Shown in pieces: positions 29,955 through 36,550 of a stretch of DNA of 36,550 nucleotides. Numbering within the stretch: the stretch's first letter is position 1; the number at the start of each line of letters is the position of its first letter. The DNA comes from Acidobacteriota bacterium. Lineage in GTDB: Bacteria; Acidobacteriota; Vicinamibacteria; Vicinamibacterales; Fen-181. The stretch lies in assembly GCA_017883185.1 (NCBI GenBank), contig JADGOB010000026.1, positions 1 to 36,550 of the forward strand, written 5' to 3'. Position numbers and translations under genes: made by a program. The notes beneath the pieces are model-generated. The model made no database searches. It had not been told where the DNA came from and saw only the letters and a program-made list of their open reading frames with translations.

Positions 29955-30984
29955 AGCGCTGGCTCACTCTCGCAAATCCCGCCTCGGCCATCTGCCTGCG
30001 CTTCGCCTCGTCCCGGAGCAATTCGAGAATGGCCGTGGCCAGCGCCCGCGCGTCGCGCGGCGGTGTCAGCAGGCCGGTCTCCGCGTGCACCACCACTTCC
30101 GGGATCCCGCCAGTCCTGGTGGCGACGATGGGCCGCGCCGCCGCCATCGCGTCGAGGAGCGAGGTGCCCAGCCCCTCGGTCACCGAACTCATGACGAAGA
30201 GGTCGAGCCCTTTCAGGACGGCCAGCACGTCGGCGCGGAAGCCGGCCAGGACGACGTGCTGCCCGAGGTGCAGGTGCTTGATCTGCTGCTCCAGCGACGG
30301 CCGCAGCTCACCCTCGCCGAGCACCAGGAAGCGGACCTCCGGCATCTCCCGAACGACGATCGCGGCCGCATCGATCAAATACTTCTGGCCCTTGTGCGGG
30401 ACGAGCGCGGCGATATTGCCGACGATGAACGAGTGGGGGGGAAACCAGTACTCTTCGCGCACGTTCAGCGGTTCGATGGCCACCACGCGGTCCACATCGA
30501 TGCCCTCGTGCACCGTCACCGCGCGCTCCGCCGGCACGCCGTCCTCGAGGAGCATCGCGCGAATGGCGTCGGACGCCGACACGAAGCGATCCACCTGCCG
30601 GTACTTCCAGCGGGAGAAGGAGTTCCCCTTGAGGTGGAAATCGACACGACGGGCGGCGATGAGCGAGGGACGCCTGGGCGGCGAGGCGATCGACAAGGCG
30701 GTGGCGGCCACGGCCACGCCGTGCGGATCGTGGGCGTGGATGACGTCGGGCTGCAGCTCGCGAATCACGCGCGACAGGCGCCAGGCGGCCGGAAGATCGA
30801 CCTCGCTCCGCGCCGCCAGCGACACCACCTCCATGTCGGCGGGCAGGCGCTTGCGCAACTCGCCGTCCGGGTGGGCGACGACGACGACGCGATGACCGCG
30901 GGCGTGAAGGCCACGGGCAGTCAGCAGCACCTGGTTCTGGCCGCCTCGCCAGCTGCGCGCGGTGTCGATCTGGAGAGAGAACAC
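29854..30984 (-). CDS. Glycosyltransferase family 4
   Basis: A 376-residue GT-B glycosyltransferase. The N-terminal part has ARSWRGGQNQVLLTARGL near 10-27, ARGHRVVVVAHPDGELR near 28, and DVIHAHDPHG near 80. The C-terminal part has VGNIAALVPHKGQKYLIDA near 190, VLGEGELRPSLE near 225, and EGLGTSLLDAMAAARPIV near 272, where Asp replaces the second Glu of the EX7E motif. It is likely to act on cell-envelope glycans such as LPS core. The start is unclear: GTG 30984 is 5 bp after the preceding gene's stop and suits the fold, while an upstream frame extends to 31092. Its 3' end overlaps the DUF2400 gene. Confidence 0.83.
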   Translation of the reverse strand: MFSLQIDTARSWRGGQNQVLLTARGLHARGHRVVVVAHPDGELRKRLPADMEVVSLAARSEVDLPAAWRLSRVIRELQPDVIHAHDPHGVAVAATALSIASPPRRPSLIAARRVDFHLKGNSFSRWKYRQVDRFVSASDAIRAMLLEDGVPAERAVTVHEGIDVDRVVAIEPLNVREEYWFPPHSFIVGNIAALVPHKGQKYLIDAAAIVVREMPEVRFLVLGEGELRPSLEQQIKHLHLGQHVVLAGFRADVLAVLKGLDLFVMSSVTEGLGTSLLDAMAAARPIVATRTGGIPEVVVHAETGLLTPPRDARALATAILELLRDEAKRRQMAEAGFARVSQRFSVDLMVEETLAVYAALTGTTRAAGTSSPRTAG

Positions 30985-30989
30985 GATCC

Positions 30990-31742
30990 CTACTTCCCCT
31001 TCCCGCTCGCCTCCCACAGCTTCGCGAACTTCAGGAAGACGTAGTAGCTGTTCAAGACCGAGACGACCAGTCCCACCGACCCGTCGCGCCACCCCCCGCG
31101 CGCCAGGTAGTTACGGAGAAAGGCGGCGACGGGACGGCTGACGAGCCCGGCCACGCCCACCGGCTGGCCTCGCTCCCGCATCTGTTGCGCCGCCAGCGTC
31201 GTATAGCGGTCGATCGTCTGGAGGTGATGGGCGATGTCGCGATACGGGATGTGCTGCAGGTCCGCCCGCAGCCGCCCCACGGCACCTCCCACGTCAACGC
31301 CCTCGTGGACGAATGCGCCGGTCCACTTCGACACGCGCCGATCGTAGAGCCGCAACTGGTAGTCCGGGTACCAGTCTGTCGAGCGAATCCACTTTCCCAG
31401 GTAGAAGCTCACCCTCGGGATTCGATAGCCGCGCGCCGGGGGCTCGTCGGACAGCAGCTCCCGGACCTCGCCGGCCAGGGCTGGCGTCACGCGTTCGTCG
31501 GCGTCGAGCGAGAGAATCCAGTCGTGCGACGCCTGATCGGCCGCGAAGTTCTTCTGCGCCGAATACCCCGGCCAGTCTCGCACCAGGATGCGGGTGGCGC
31601 GCTGCCGCGCGATGTCCACCGTGTCATCCGTGCTGTGCGAATCGACGACGACGATTTCGTCGGCCCAGAAGACGGAATCGAGGGCCGGGCCGATGTTCGC
31701 CGACTCGTCGCGGGTGATGACGGTGACCGTCAGCTTCGGCAC
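30990..31742 (-). CDS. Glycosyltransferase family 2 (WaaE/KdtX-like)
   Basis: A 250-residue GT-A glycosyltransferase with LTVTVITRDESANIGPALDSV at the N-terminus (in parts, residues 3-24), the VVDSHSTDDTVDIA nucleotide-sugar loop near 32-45, DWPGYSAQKNFAAD near 57-70, and the metal-binding ILSLDADERVTP near 76-87. These blocks match the LPS core beta-glucosyl/heptosyl enzymes WaaE/KdtX. It starts with GTG, six bases after a TATACT, and has no ribosome binding site. It precedes the GT4 gene by 5 bp, and the pair probably builds part of one surface glycan. Confidence 0.87.
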   Translation of the reverse strand: MPKLTVTVITRDESANIGPALDSVFWADEIVVVDSHSTDDTVDIARQRATRILVRDWPGYSAQKNFAADQASHDWILSLDADERVTPALAGEVRELLSDEPPARGYRIPRVSFYLGKWIRSTDWYPDYQLRLYDRRVSKWTGAFVHEGVDVGGAVGRLRADLQHIPYRDIAHHLQTIDRYTTLAAQQMRERGQPVGVAGLVSRPVAAFLRNYLARGGWRDGSVGLVVSVLNSYYVFLKFAKLWEASGKGK

Positions 31743-31748
31743 ACGGGA

Positions 31749-31754
31749 AGTATA
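31749..31754 (-). promoter_or_regulatory. Candidate -10 (TATACT), leaderless placement
   Basis: On the minus strand TATACT, then TCCCGT, then GTG (31742). The block TATACTTCCCG is shared with pyrK. It lies in the 23-bp gap after the TolC-family stop. Confidence 0.5.
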
Positions 31755-31765
31755 TCTGAAGGCGA

Positions 31766-33373
31766 CTACCGGGCCGCCGACGCGAGCGCGATGCCGCCGC
31801 CGTTCACCGGGGCTTCCTGGACGGTTTCGAAATCCACGAGCGAGCGGTTGTAATCGAGCACCGCCTGGAGTTCGGCGTTCCGCGCGGCCGCCAGATCGCG
31901 CTGCGCCTGGATGATCTGGAAGTTGGTGGACATGCCGGCCTGAAACTTCTTCTGCTCGGCCTCCAGCTTGCGCTGTGCCAGGTCGCGCGACGCGCGCGTC
32001 GCATCCACCCGCTTGCGGTTCGTGTTCAGCGTCCGCACCACCTCGCGCACCTGCGTGGCCACCGACAGCTCCATGTTCCGCATCTGCAGCACCGACTGGC
32101 TGTAGGACACCTTGGCCCGCGCCAGCCCCGCTTCGGCGGAACTGCGGCCGATCGGGTACCCGACCGTGACGGCGAACGACCAGTTGTGGAAGTCGTTGCT
32201 GAGCATCCGGGACAGCACCGTTCCGTAGCCGCTCTCGACGACCGAGATCGGAATGGGCGGGAACGTATCGCTGAACTGGTAGGCCGTGCCTCCCTGCCCG
32301 GCCAGGCCGTAGCCCACCTGCACGTTCAGGTCCGGCAGCGCCTGGTTCTTGAAGTACCGGATGTCGATGTCACTGGCTTCCAGGCTCTTCCGCATGTTCA
32401 CCAGGTCGGTGCGCTTCTCGAGCGCGTGCTTCACGGCCGCGTCCACGTCCACTTCCTGGACCCGGAAGGTGGGCGGGTCGGTCAGGTCGAATCTCGTCGC
32501 CCAGAAATCGGACATCTTCGGGTCGAAGATCAGCTGGCGCAGCGCGTCCTCGGCGCGCGAGATCTGGGCTTCGGCCACGATGACCGATTCCTCGTTCCGC
32601 GCGACCTCGGCTTCCGCCTCGATGATGTCGATTGGCGCCATGGTGCCGATGGTGACGCGCGACTTGTTGTTGCGAAGCGACTCGAGCGCGATGTCGAGCG
32701 ACTGCTGCTGCACCTTCAGGTTCTCGACCGCGTAGGCCAGGTCCCAGTAGGCGTTCTTGACATTGCGAACCGTGGCCAGCACGGCCTGGCGCAGCTGGAC
32801 GTCGGTCATCTCGCGGTTTTTTCTGCTGATCAGCAACTGCTGACGGGTGCTGTCGATCTTGAAGTTGCGGAGGAGCGGCTGCGTGTAGCTGGCACTGAGA
32901 TTCGAGCTCAGCGCGGGGTTGGGGCTGTCGAACACGCTGTTGCTCTTGCCGCGGGTGTTGTTCCAGGTGACGTTGTAGTTCGCGCCCCATGGCAGGAACT
33001 GGTTCGCCTGGACCGAGACGCCAAACCGGTCGTTCACTAGTTGGTCGGCCGCGCCAGAGAAGAAGCTGCTGATCGGGCTCGTCGAACTGGCGTTGCTGAT
33101 CGTCGAACTGATGCCCGGCGTCCAGGCCGTTTTCACCTGGGCAATCGTCAGGTCCTGGAGTTGCGGCTCGAGCCGCTGGACCTGGAGTGACAGGTTCTGC
33201 TCGAGCGCCAGCCTGACCGCTTCCTCAACCGAGAGCCTGCGCACCGGGCCGGCCTGGGATGCGCCCGCCCCGCCTGCCGGCTGCCCCTCTGTGGGCTGTC
33301 CGAATGCGGACGCTGGGACGAGGGAAGCGACGAGCATGAGGCCAAGCGCGCAGTGTCGAACGGCATAAAACAT
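31766..33373 (-). CDS. TolC-family outer-membrane efflux protein
   Basis: A 535-residue outer-membrane factor. A signal peptide (HCALGLMLVASLVPASAFG, residues about 7-25) is followed by a Gln/Gly/Ala linker, then LSVEEAVRLALEQNLSLQVQRLEPQL near 47-72. The typical long helical repeat occurs twice: KAYWDLAYAVENLKVQQQSLD near 205-225 (shown as NAYWDL), and REVVRTLNTNRKRVDATRASRDLAQRKLEAEQKKFQAG in parts near 440-480, with FQIIQAQRDLAAARNAELQAVLDYNRSLVDFE near 485-516. Such proteins partner with RND or ABC pumps or type I secretion; no such partner is next to it. It is followed by the two glycosyltransferases. Confidence 0.92.
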   Translation of the reverse strand: MFYAVRHCALGLMLVASLVPASAFGQPTEGQPAGGAGASQAGPVRRLSVEEAVRLALEQNLSLQVQRLEPQLQDLTIAQVKTAWTPGISSTISNASSTSPISSFFSGAADQLVNDRFGVSVQANQFLPWGANYNVTWNNTRGKSNSVFDSPNPALSSNLSASYTQPLLRNFKIDSTRQQLLISRKNREMTDVQLRQAVLATVRNVKNAYWDLAYAVENLKVQQQSLDIALESLRNNKSRVTIGTMAPIDIIEAEAEVARNEESVIVAEAQISRAEDALRQLIFDPKMSDFWATRFDLTDPPTFRVQEVDVDAAVKHALEKRTDLVNMRKSLEASDIDIRYFKNQALPDLNVQVGYGLAGQGGTAYQFSDTFPPIPISVVESGYGTVLSRMLSNDFHNWSFAVTVGYPIGRSSAEAGLARAKVSYSQSVLQMRNMELSVATQVREVVRTLNTNRKRVDATRASRDLAQRKLEAEQKKFQAGMSTNFQIIQAQRDLAAARNAELQAVLDYNRSLVDFETVQEAPVNGGGIALASAAR

Positions 33374-33664
33374 GAGAGTGGCTCCAATCCTGGTCCTAGT
33401 AATAGACGATCAGGAGGCGTCCAGGGTTCAAGTGCGGCCCGCGTCAGTCCGGTCCAAGCATTCGAAACGTGCGGCCATTCTGTGCAAGTCCGGGGAGAAC
33501 GTCAACGGCGGACGGGGCGGACGCGTGCGTCCTTGACAACCGACCGCCTCTCAACAAACGATTGACGGACCCGGCTCAGGGCGGGAATCGCATGGGTAGC
33601 GGCTAGTTGTCAGTGGCCAGTGGCCGGTTGGCGGTACGCAGGCAGTTCACCGGGGGAGTGCACC
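33374..33664. other. 291-bp divergent intergenic region before pyrE
   Basis: It separates the TolC-family gene (minus) from pyrE (plus). I see no gene. It contains a weak pyrE promoter candidate, TTGACA (33533-33538) followed after 18 bp by AACGAT (33557-33562), and CAGTGGCCAGTGGCC (33611-33625), related to the arm of the inverted repeat at 16096. A TATTAC on the minus strand (33399-33404) might serve the TolC gene. Confidence 0.4.
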
Positions 33665-34255
33665 ATGAACCGTGACGAGTTGCTCGACCTGTTCCGCCGG
33701 TGTTCGGCGCTGATCGAGGGACATTTCCGCCTTTCGTCCGGGCTGCACAGCCCCGGATACCTGCAGTGCGCCCTCGTGCTCCAGCATCCCCAGCACGCCG
33801 CCGTCCTCGGCACCGCGCTGGCCGACCGCGTTCGGGACCTGCGGCCGACCACCGTGCTGTCGCCCGCCCTGGGCGGGTTGATCATCGGCCACGAGGTAGC
33901 CCGCGCCCTCGGCGTCAGGGCGATCTTCGCCGAGCGCGAGGACGGTACGCTGCGGCTGCGCCGAGGGTTCAGCGTCAGTGAAGCGGAACGGGTCCTGGTC
34001 GTCGAGGACGTCGTCACGACAGGAGGCTCCACCCGCGAGACGATCCAGGTTGCGACGGCAGCCGGGGCCCAGGTCGTCGCGGCGACCGCCATCGTCAACC
34101 GGAGCGGAGGCGTTGCGAAACTCGACGTGCCGCTGCACGCGCTCCTCGAGCTGTCGCTCCCGACCTACGATCCGAACACGTGTCCCCTGTGCGCCGAGGG
34201 CGTGCCGATCTCCAAGCCGGGCTCCCGGCAGGTCGCGGTCCCGCACGACCAGTAG
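33665..34255 (+). CDS. pyrE: Orotate phosphoribosyltransferase
   Basis: PyrE transfers the ribose 5-phosphate of PRPP to orotate, giving OMP. The 196-residue protein has FRLSSGLHSPGYLQCA near 22-37, SPALGGLIIGHEVARALG near 61, the FAEREDGTLRLRRGF block near 84-98, and the PRPP loop VLVVEDVVTTGGST near 106-119. A C-terminal CPLC pair occurs near 178. GGGGGAG lies six to seven bases before the ATG at 33665; a longer frame upstream carries no homology. It is separated from the other pyr genes, with a 39-bp gap before truA. Confidence 0.94.
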   Translation: MNRDELLDLFRRCSALIEGHFRLSSGLHSPGYLQCALVLQHPQHAAVLGTALADRVRDLRPTTVLSPALGGLIIGHEVARALGVRAIFAEREDGTLRLRRGFSVSEAERVLVVEDVVTTGGSTRETIQVATAAGAQVVAATAIVNRSGGVAKLDVPLHALLELSLPTYDPNTCPLCAEGVPISKPGSRQVAVPHDQ

Positions 34256-34290
34256 GGTCAGAACCCTGGGCGAGCGAAGCGAGTCGAAGG
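34254..34290. repeat. Palindromic REP-like segment between pyrE and truA
   Basis: AGGGTCAGAACCCT is a small inverted repeat (34254-34267) overlapping the pyrE stop region. It is followed by GGGCGAGCGAAGCGAGTCGA and AGGG, which contains GCGAAGC, a sequence known to form an unusually stable DNA minihairpin, between CGA and TCG arms. Similar segments recur across many bacterial genomes as intergenic repeats; that is recalled, not searched. Confidence 0.5.
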
Positions 34291-34294
34291 GCAG

Positions 34295-35122
34295 ATGCGC
34301 AGACTGAAGATCGTGCTCGCCTACGACGGGTCGGACCTCGTGGGCTGGCAGCGTCAGCGCGCCGGGCGGTCTGTTCAGGGACAGTTGGAGGACGCGCTGG
34401 CCGCCATCGAAGGGCGGCCGGTCACGGTTGTCGGCGCCGGCCGGACCGACGCGGGCGTGCACGCGCTGGGACAGGTCGCCAGCTGCCGCATTGACCATCC
34501 CATGCCGGTCGCCACGCTGGCCCGGGCGCTCAACGCGATGCTGCCAGGTGATATCCGGGTGCAGCGCGTCGACGAAGCGCCCGAGTCGTTTCACGCCCGC
34601 TGTTCCGCGCGGGGCAAGACTTACCGCTACCTGCTCCTCAACGCCGATTTCGTCAGCCCGTTCGAGAGGCGCTACGTCTGGCACCTCCCGCACGCGATCG
34701 ACGTCTCGGCAATGACCGAGGCCGCCCGGCTCCTTGTGGGAGAACACGATTTCGCCGCACTTCAGGGCGCGGGCAGCGCCGTGAAGACCACGGTGCGGAC
34801 GATGGCTGCCGTGACCATCCGGGAGTCCGCGCCGGTTGAGACGGTCGGGCTCTTTCTCTCGCCCGCCGACCGGCCGGACGGCGGGCGGCTCATCGTGTTC
34901 GAGATGACCGGCAACGGGTTCCTCCGCCACATGGTGCGGAATGCCGTCGGGAGCTTGGTGGACATCGGCGTCGGCAGGCGCGAGCCCCGGTGGCTGGCCG
35001 GTGTGCTCGCCTCGCGCGACCGCACGCGGGCCGGAGCAACAGCCCCCGCCAGCGGCCTGTCCCTCGTGAGCGTCGAATACGAGGCCCCGAGTTCCCTTGC
35101 CCCGCTCGTGGGCAGCCTGTAA
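34295..35122 (+). CDS. truA: tRNA pseudouridine synthase A
   Basis: TruA isomerises uridines 38-40 in the tRNA anticodon stem-loop. The 275-residue protein shows LAYDGSDLVGWQRQ near 8-21, the catalytic Asp52 in GAGRTDAGVHALGQ (47-60), ALNAMLPGDIRV near 79-90, SFHARCSARGKTYRY near 98-112, GEHDFAALQG near 149, and FEMTGNGFLRHMVRN near 207-221. The ATG at 34295 follows an AGGG three bases upstream within the repeat before it. uppS follows after 29 bp on the same strand. Confidence 0.94.
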   Translation: MRRLKIVLAYDGSDLVGWQRQRAGRSVQGQLEDALAAIEGRPVTVVGAGRTDAGVHALGQVASCRIDHPMPVATLARALNAMLPGDIRVQRVDEAPESFHARCSARGKTYRYLLLNADFVSPFERRYVWHLPHAIDVSAMTEAARLLVGEHDFAALQGAGSAVKTTVRTMAAVTIRESAPVETVGLFLSPADRPDGGRLIVFEMTGNGFLRHMVRNAVGSLVDIGVGRREPRWLAGVLASRDRTRAGATAPASGLSLVSVEYEAPSSLAPLVGSL

Positions 35123-35151
35123 GATCAGAATTCGCTTCTGCAGGCAGCCGT

Positions 35152-35943
35152 ATGTCTCTCGAACAGTTTCTGGAGTGGGTTTCGCCCGGCTCTCCGGAAG
35201 AAACGCTGGCTCGGCAGGTCGATTTCGACCGGCTGCCGACGCACGTGGCCATCATCATGGATGGCAACGGGCGCTGGGCGGCCAATCGCCGCCTTCCGCG
35301 GGTCGAGGGACACCGGGCGGGCATCGATGCCGTCCGCGATGCCGTCGAGGCGTCCGCCCGGCTCGGCATCGGCGTCCTGACGCTGTATGCGTTCTCTGTC
35401 GAGAACTGGAAACGTCCGCGCTCGGAGGTCTCCACGCTGATGACCCTCCTCAAGCGCTACCTCCGGCTGGAGCTGGATACGCTGTTGAGGAACGACATCC
35501 GCTTCAAGGTGATCGGCCGGCCCGATGAACTGCCGCCGGATGTGCGCGAAGAGTTGACGCGCGCCGAGGCCCGCACCTCGGGCAACGCGGGCATGCAGTT
35601 CAACATCGCGTTGAACTACGGCGGCCGAGCGGAGATCGTGGACGCGGCGCGTCGCCTGATCGAAGCCGGTGTCCCCGCGGCCGAGGTGGACGAGAAGCGA
35701 CTGGCCGATTTTCTCTATACGGCGGGACAGCCAGATCCCGACCTCCTCATCCGGACGAGCGGCGAGATGCGGGTCAGCAATTTCCTCCTCTGGCAGATCG
35801 CCTACGCCGAGATCTGGGTCACCGACACCCTGTGGCCCGATTTCCGGTGCCGGCACCTGCTGGAGGGGATCGTGGCCTACCAGAAGCGGGACCGCCGGTA
35901 CGGCGGCATCGAGCCGCCTCGACAGGCCATCGGCGCCAAGTAG
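35152..35943 (+). CDS. uppS: Undecaprenyl diphosphate synthase (cis-isoprenyl transferase)
   Basis: UppS extends farnesyl diphosphate with IPP to make the C55 carrier lipid for peptidoglycan and surface glycans. The 263-residue protein has THVAIIMDGNGRWA with catalytic Asp37, the RLPRVEGHRAG and LTLYAFSVENWKRP blocks, FNIALNYGGRAEI near 160, and DLLIRTSGEMRVSNFLLWQ in parts near 200-218. The start at ATG 35152 is internal to a longer frame that overlaps truA. A TAAGAT near 35120 could serve as a -10, but co-transcription with truA is as likely. cdsA follows after 7 bp, the usual uppS-cdsA order. Confidence 0.95.
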   Translation: MSLEQFLEWVSPGSPEETLARQVDFDRLPTHVAIIMDGNGRWAANRRLPRVEGHRAGIDAVRDAVEASARLGIGVLTLYAFSVENWKRPRSEVSTLMTLLKRYLRLELDTLLRNDIRFKVIGRPDELPPDVREELTRAEARTSGNAGMQFNIALNYGGRAEIVDAARRLIEAGVPAAEVDEKRLADFLYTAGQPDPDLLIRTSGEMRVSNFLLWQIAYAEIWVTDTLWPDFRCRHLLEGIVAYQKRDRRYGGIEPPRQAIGAK

Positions 35944-35950
35944 CGACGAC

Positions 35951-36550
35951 ATGCTCCGCATCCTGAGCGCGCTCTTTCTCATCCCGGTTTTCTTCAGCTG
36001 CATCTGGTTCCTCCCGCCGCTGTGGCTGCTGGCGGTCGCGGAGGCGGTCCTCGTGCTGGCGTTCGTCGAGTACGCGGGGCTTGCGGATGCGCTCGGCGCC
36101 CGCGTGCCGCGGGCGGCCTCCGGCGCGGCGGCGATGGCGATGTGCGCCGCGGTGGGTGTCGGGCTCCCCCTGGAACTGCCGCTGGTTGCCGCCTTCGTCG
36201 GCCTCGGCGCACTCGTCGTCGGGTCCCGTGGGCCGGCTGCGAGCGTGCTCGCCGACATCGGGGTGGCGGTGTTTCCGGTTGTCTATCTCGGCCTGCCGCT
36301 CGGCACGTTCGTCGCGCTGCACGCGCTGGCAGGGCGCGAGAGCGTGGTCCTGCTGGTGCTGACGGTCATCGTGAGCGACAGCGCGCAGTACTTCACCGGC
36401 CGATGGCTGGGCCGCCACAAGCTGTCGCCGGTGATCAGCCCGAAGAAGACCGTGGAAGGGGCGCTCGGCGGATTCGTGCTGGCCCCCGTGGTCATGGCGG
36501 TCGTCGCCCACTGGTGGCTCCCGGGCCGGTCGGTCGGGTGGGTGCTGCTC
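35951..36550 (+). CDS. cdsA: Phosphatidate cytidylyltransferase (3' end outside window)
   Basis: CdsA makes CDP-diacylglycerol from phosphatidate and CTP in the inner membrane. The 200 codons visible have hydrophobic segments at about 6-22, 23-40, 60-80 and 95-130, and the family signature SDSAQYFTGRWLGRHKL followed by SPKKTVEGALGGF (about residues 143-172). The ATG at 35951 is 7 bp after the uppS stop. The gene is cut by the window edge, so the last membrane segments are not seen. Truncation is at the edge only; no internal stop is present. Confidence 0.93.
   Translation, partial: MLRILSALFLIPVFFSCIWFLPPLWLLAVAEAVLVLAFVEYAGLADALGARVPRAASGAAAMAMCAAVGVGLPLELPLVAAFVGLGALVVGSRGPAASVLADIGVAVFPVVYLGLPLGTFVALHALAGRESVVLLVLTVIVSDSAQYFTGRWLGRHKLSPVISPKKTVEGALGGFVLAPVVMAVVAHWWLPGRSVGWVLL

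Noticed and set aside
33647-34930. A 427-residue open frame antisense to pyrE and truA
   Set aside because: Both sense genes show strong family motifs; the antisense frame shows none.

Overview
The window is 36.5 kb of GC-rich (roughly two thirds G+C by eye), densely coded DNA with very short gaps. It is probably a chromosome segment of an environmental Gram-negative bacterium. Features pointing to Acidobacteriota, perhaps class Vicinamibacteria, are a DUF5916 outer-membrane protein, a GldG/DUF4340 ABC locus, many lipoprotein and outer-membrane genes, proline/alanine-rich linkers, and intergenic DNA full of small palindromes and heptamer repeats. The taxonomic guess is inference, not a search result. 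I see no rRNA, tRNA, CRISPR array, prophage, integrase or transposase gene. The last gene, cdsA, runs off the right edge.

Layout. 0.1-3.9 kb: a DUF72 gene, two 7-deazaguanine genes (queE, queC) and a long AlaX alanyl-tRNA editing hydrolase. 3.9-12.7 kb (minus strand): a DUF5916 outer-membrane protein, a PBP4-type D,D-carboxypeptidase lipoprotein, and a four-gene ABC operon (ATPase, permease, GldG-like, DUF4340). 12.9-16.1 kb: a peroxiredoxin, then a metal-resistance unit of an ArsR/SmtB-type sensor with a clear 12-2-12 operator and a P1B-type Zn/Cd/Pb ATPase. 16.2-21.2 kb: a CNNM/HlyC membrane protein, a receiver-PilZ protein, a LysW-like mini-protein translationally coupled to larE, a methyltransferase and a Pal-like lipoprotein. 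21.5-29 kb: most of de novo pyrimidine synthesis in two divergent operons, pyrK-pyrD-pyrF (minus) and pyrR-pyrB-pyrC (plus), around a membrane phosphodiesterase-like gene. 29-33.4 kb: a DUF2400 gene, two glycosyltransferases and a TolC-family protein. 33.7-36.5 kb: pyrE, truA, uppS and cdsA.

Together the genes cover UMP synthesis (pyrK/D/F, pyrB/C, pyrE, with PyrR as regulator; carAB are not here), envelope building (UppS, CdsA, PBP4, Pal, glycosyltransferases, TolC) and translation quality or RNA modification (queE, queC, AlaX, TruA).

The points most worth a second look are: (1) a recurring TATA-like -10 hexamer placed 6-7 nt before the start codon of at least five genes, suggesting widespread leaderless transcription; (2) an orphan LysW-like protein with a 28-residue acidic tail overlapping larE; (3) two inverted copies of a 125-bp MITE/REP-like element about 15 kb apart; (4) a heptamer-cored palindromic element that appears to have inserted into a second palindromic repeat upstream of pyrR; and (5) HhH-GPD-like and four-cysteine signatures in the DUF2400 protein.
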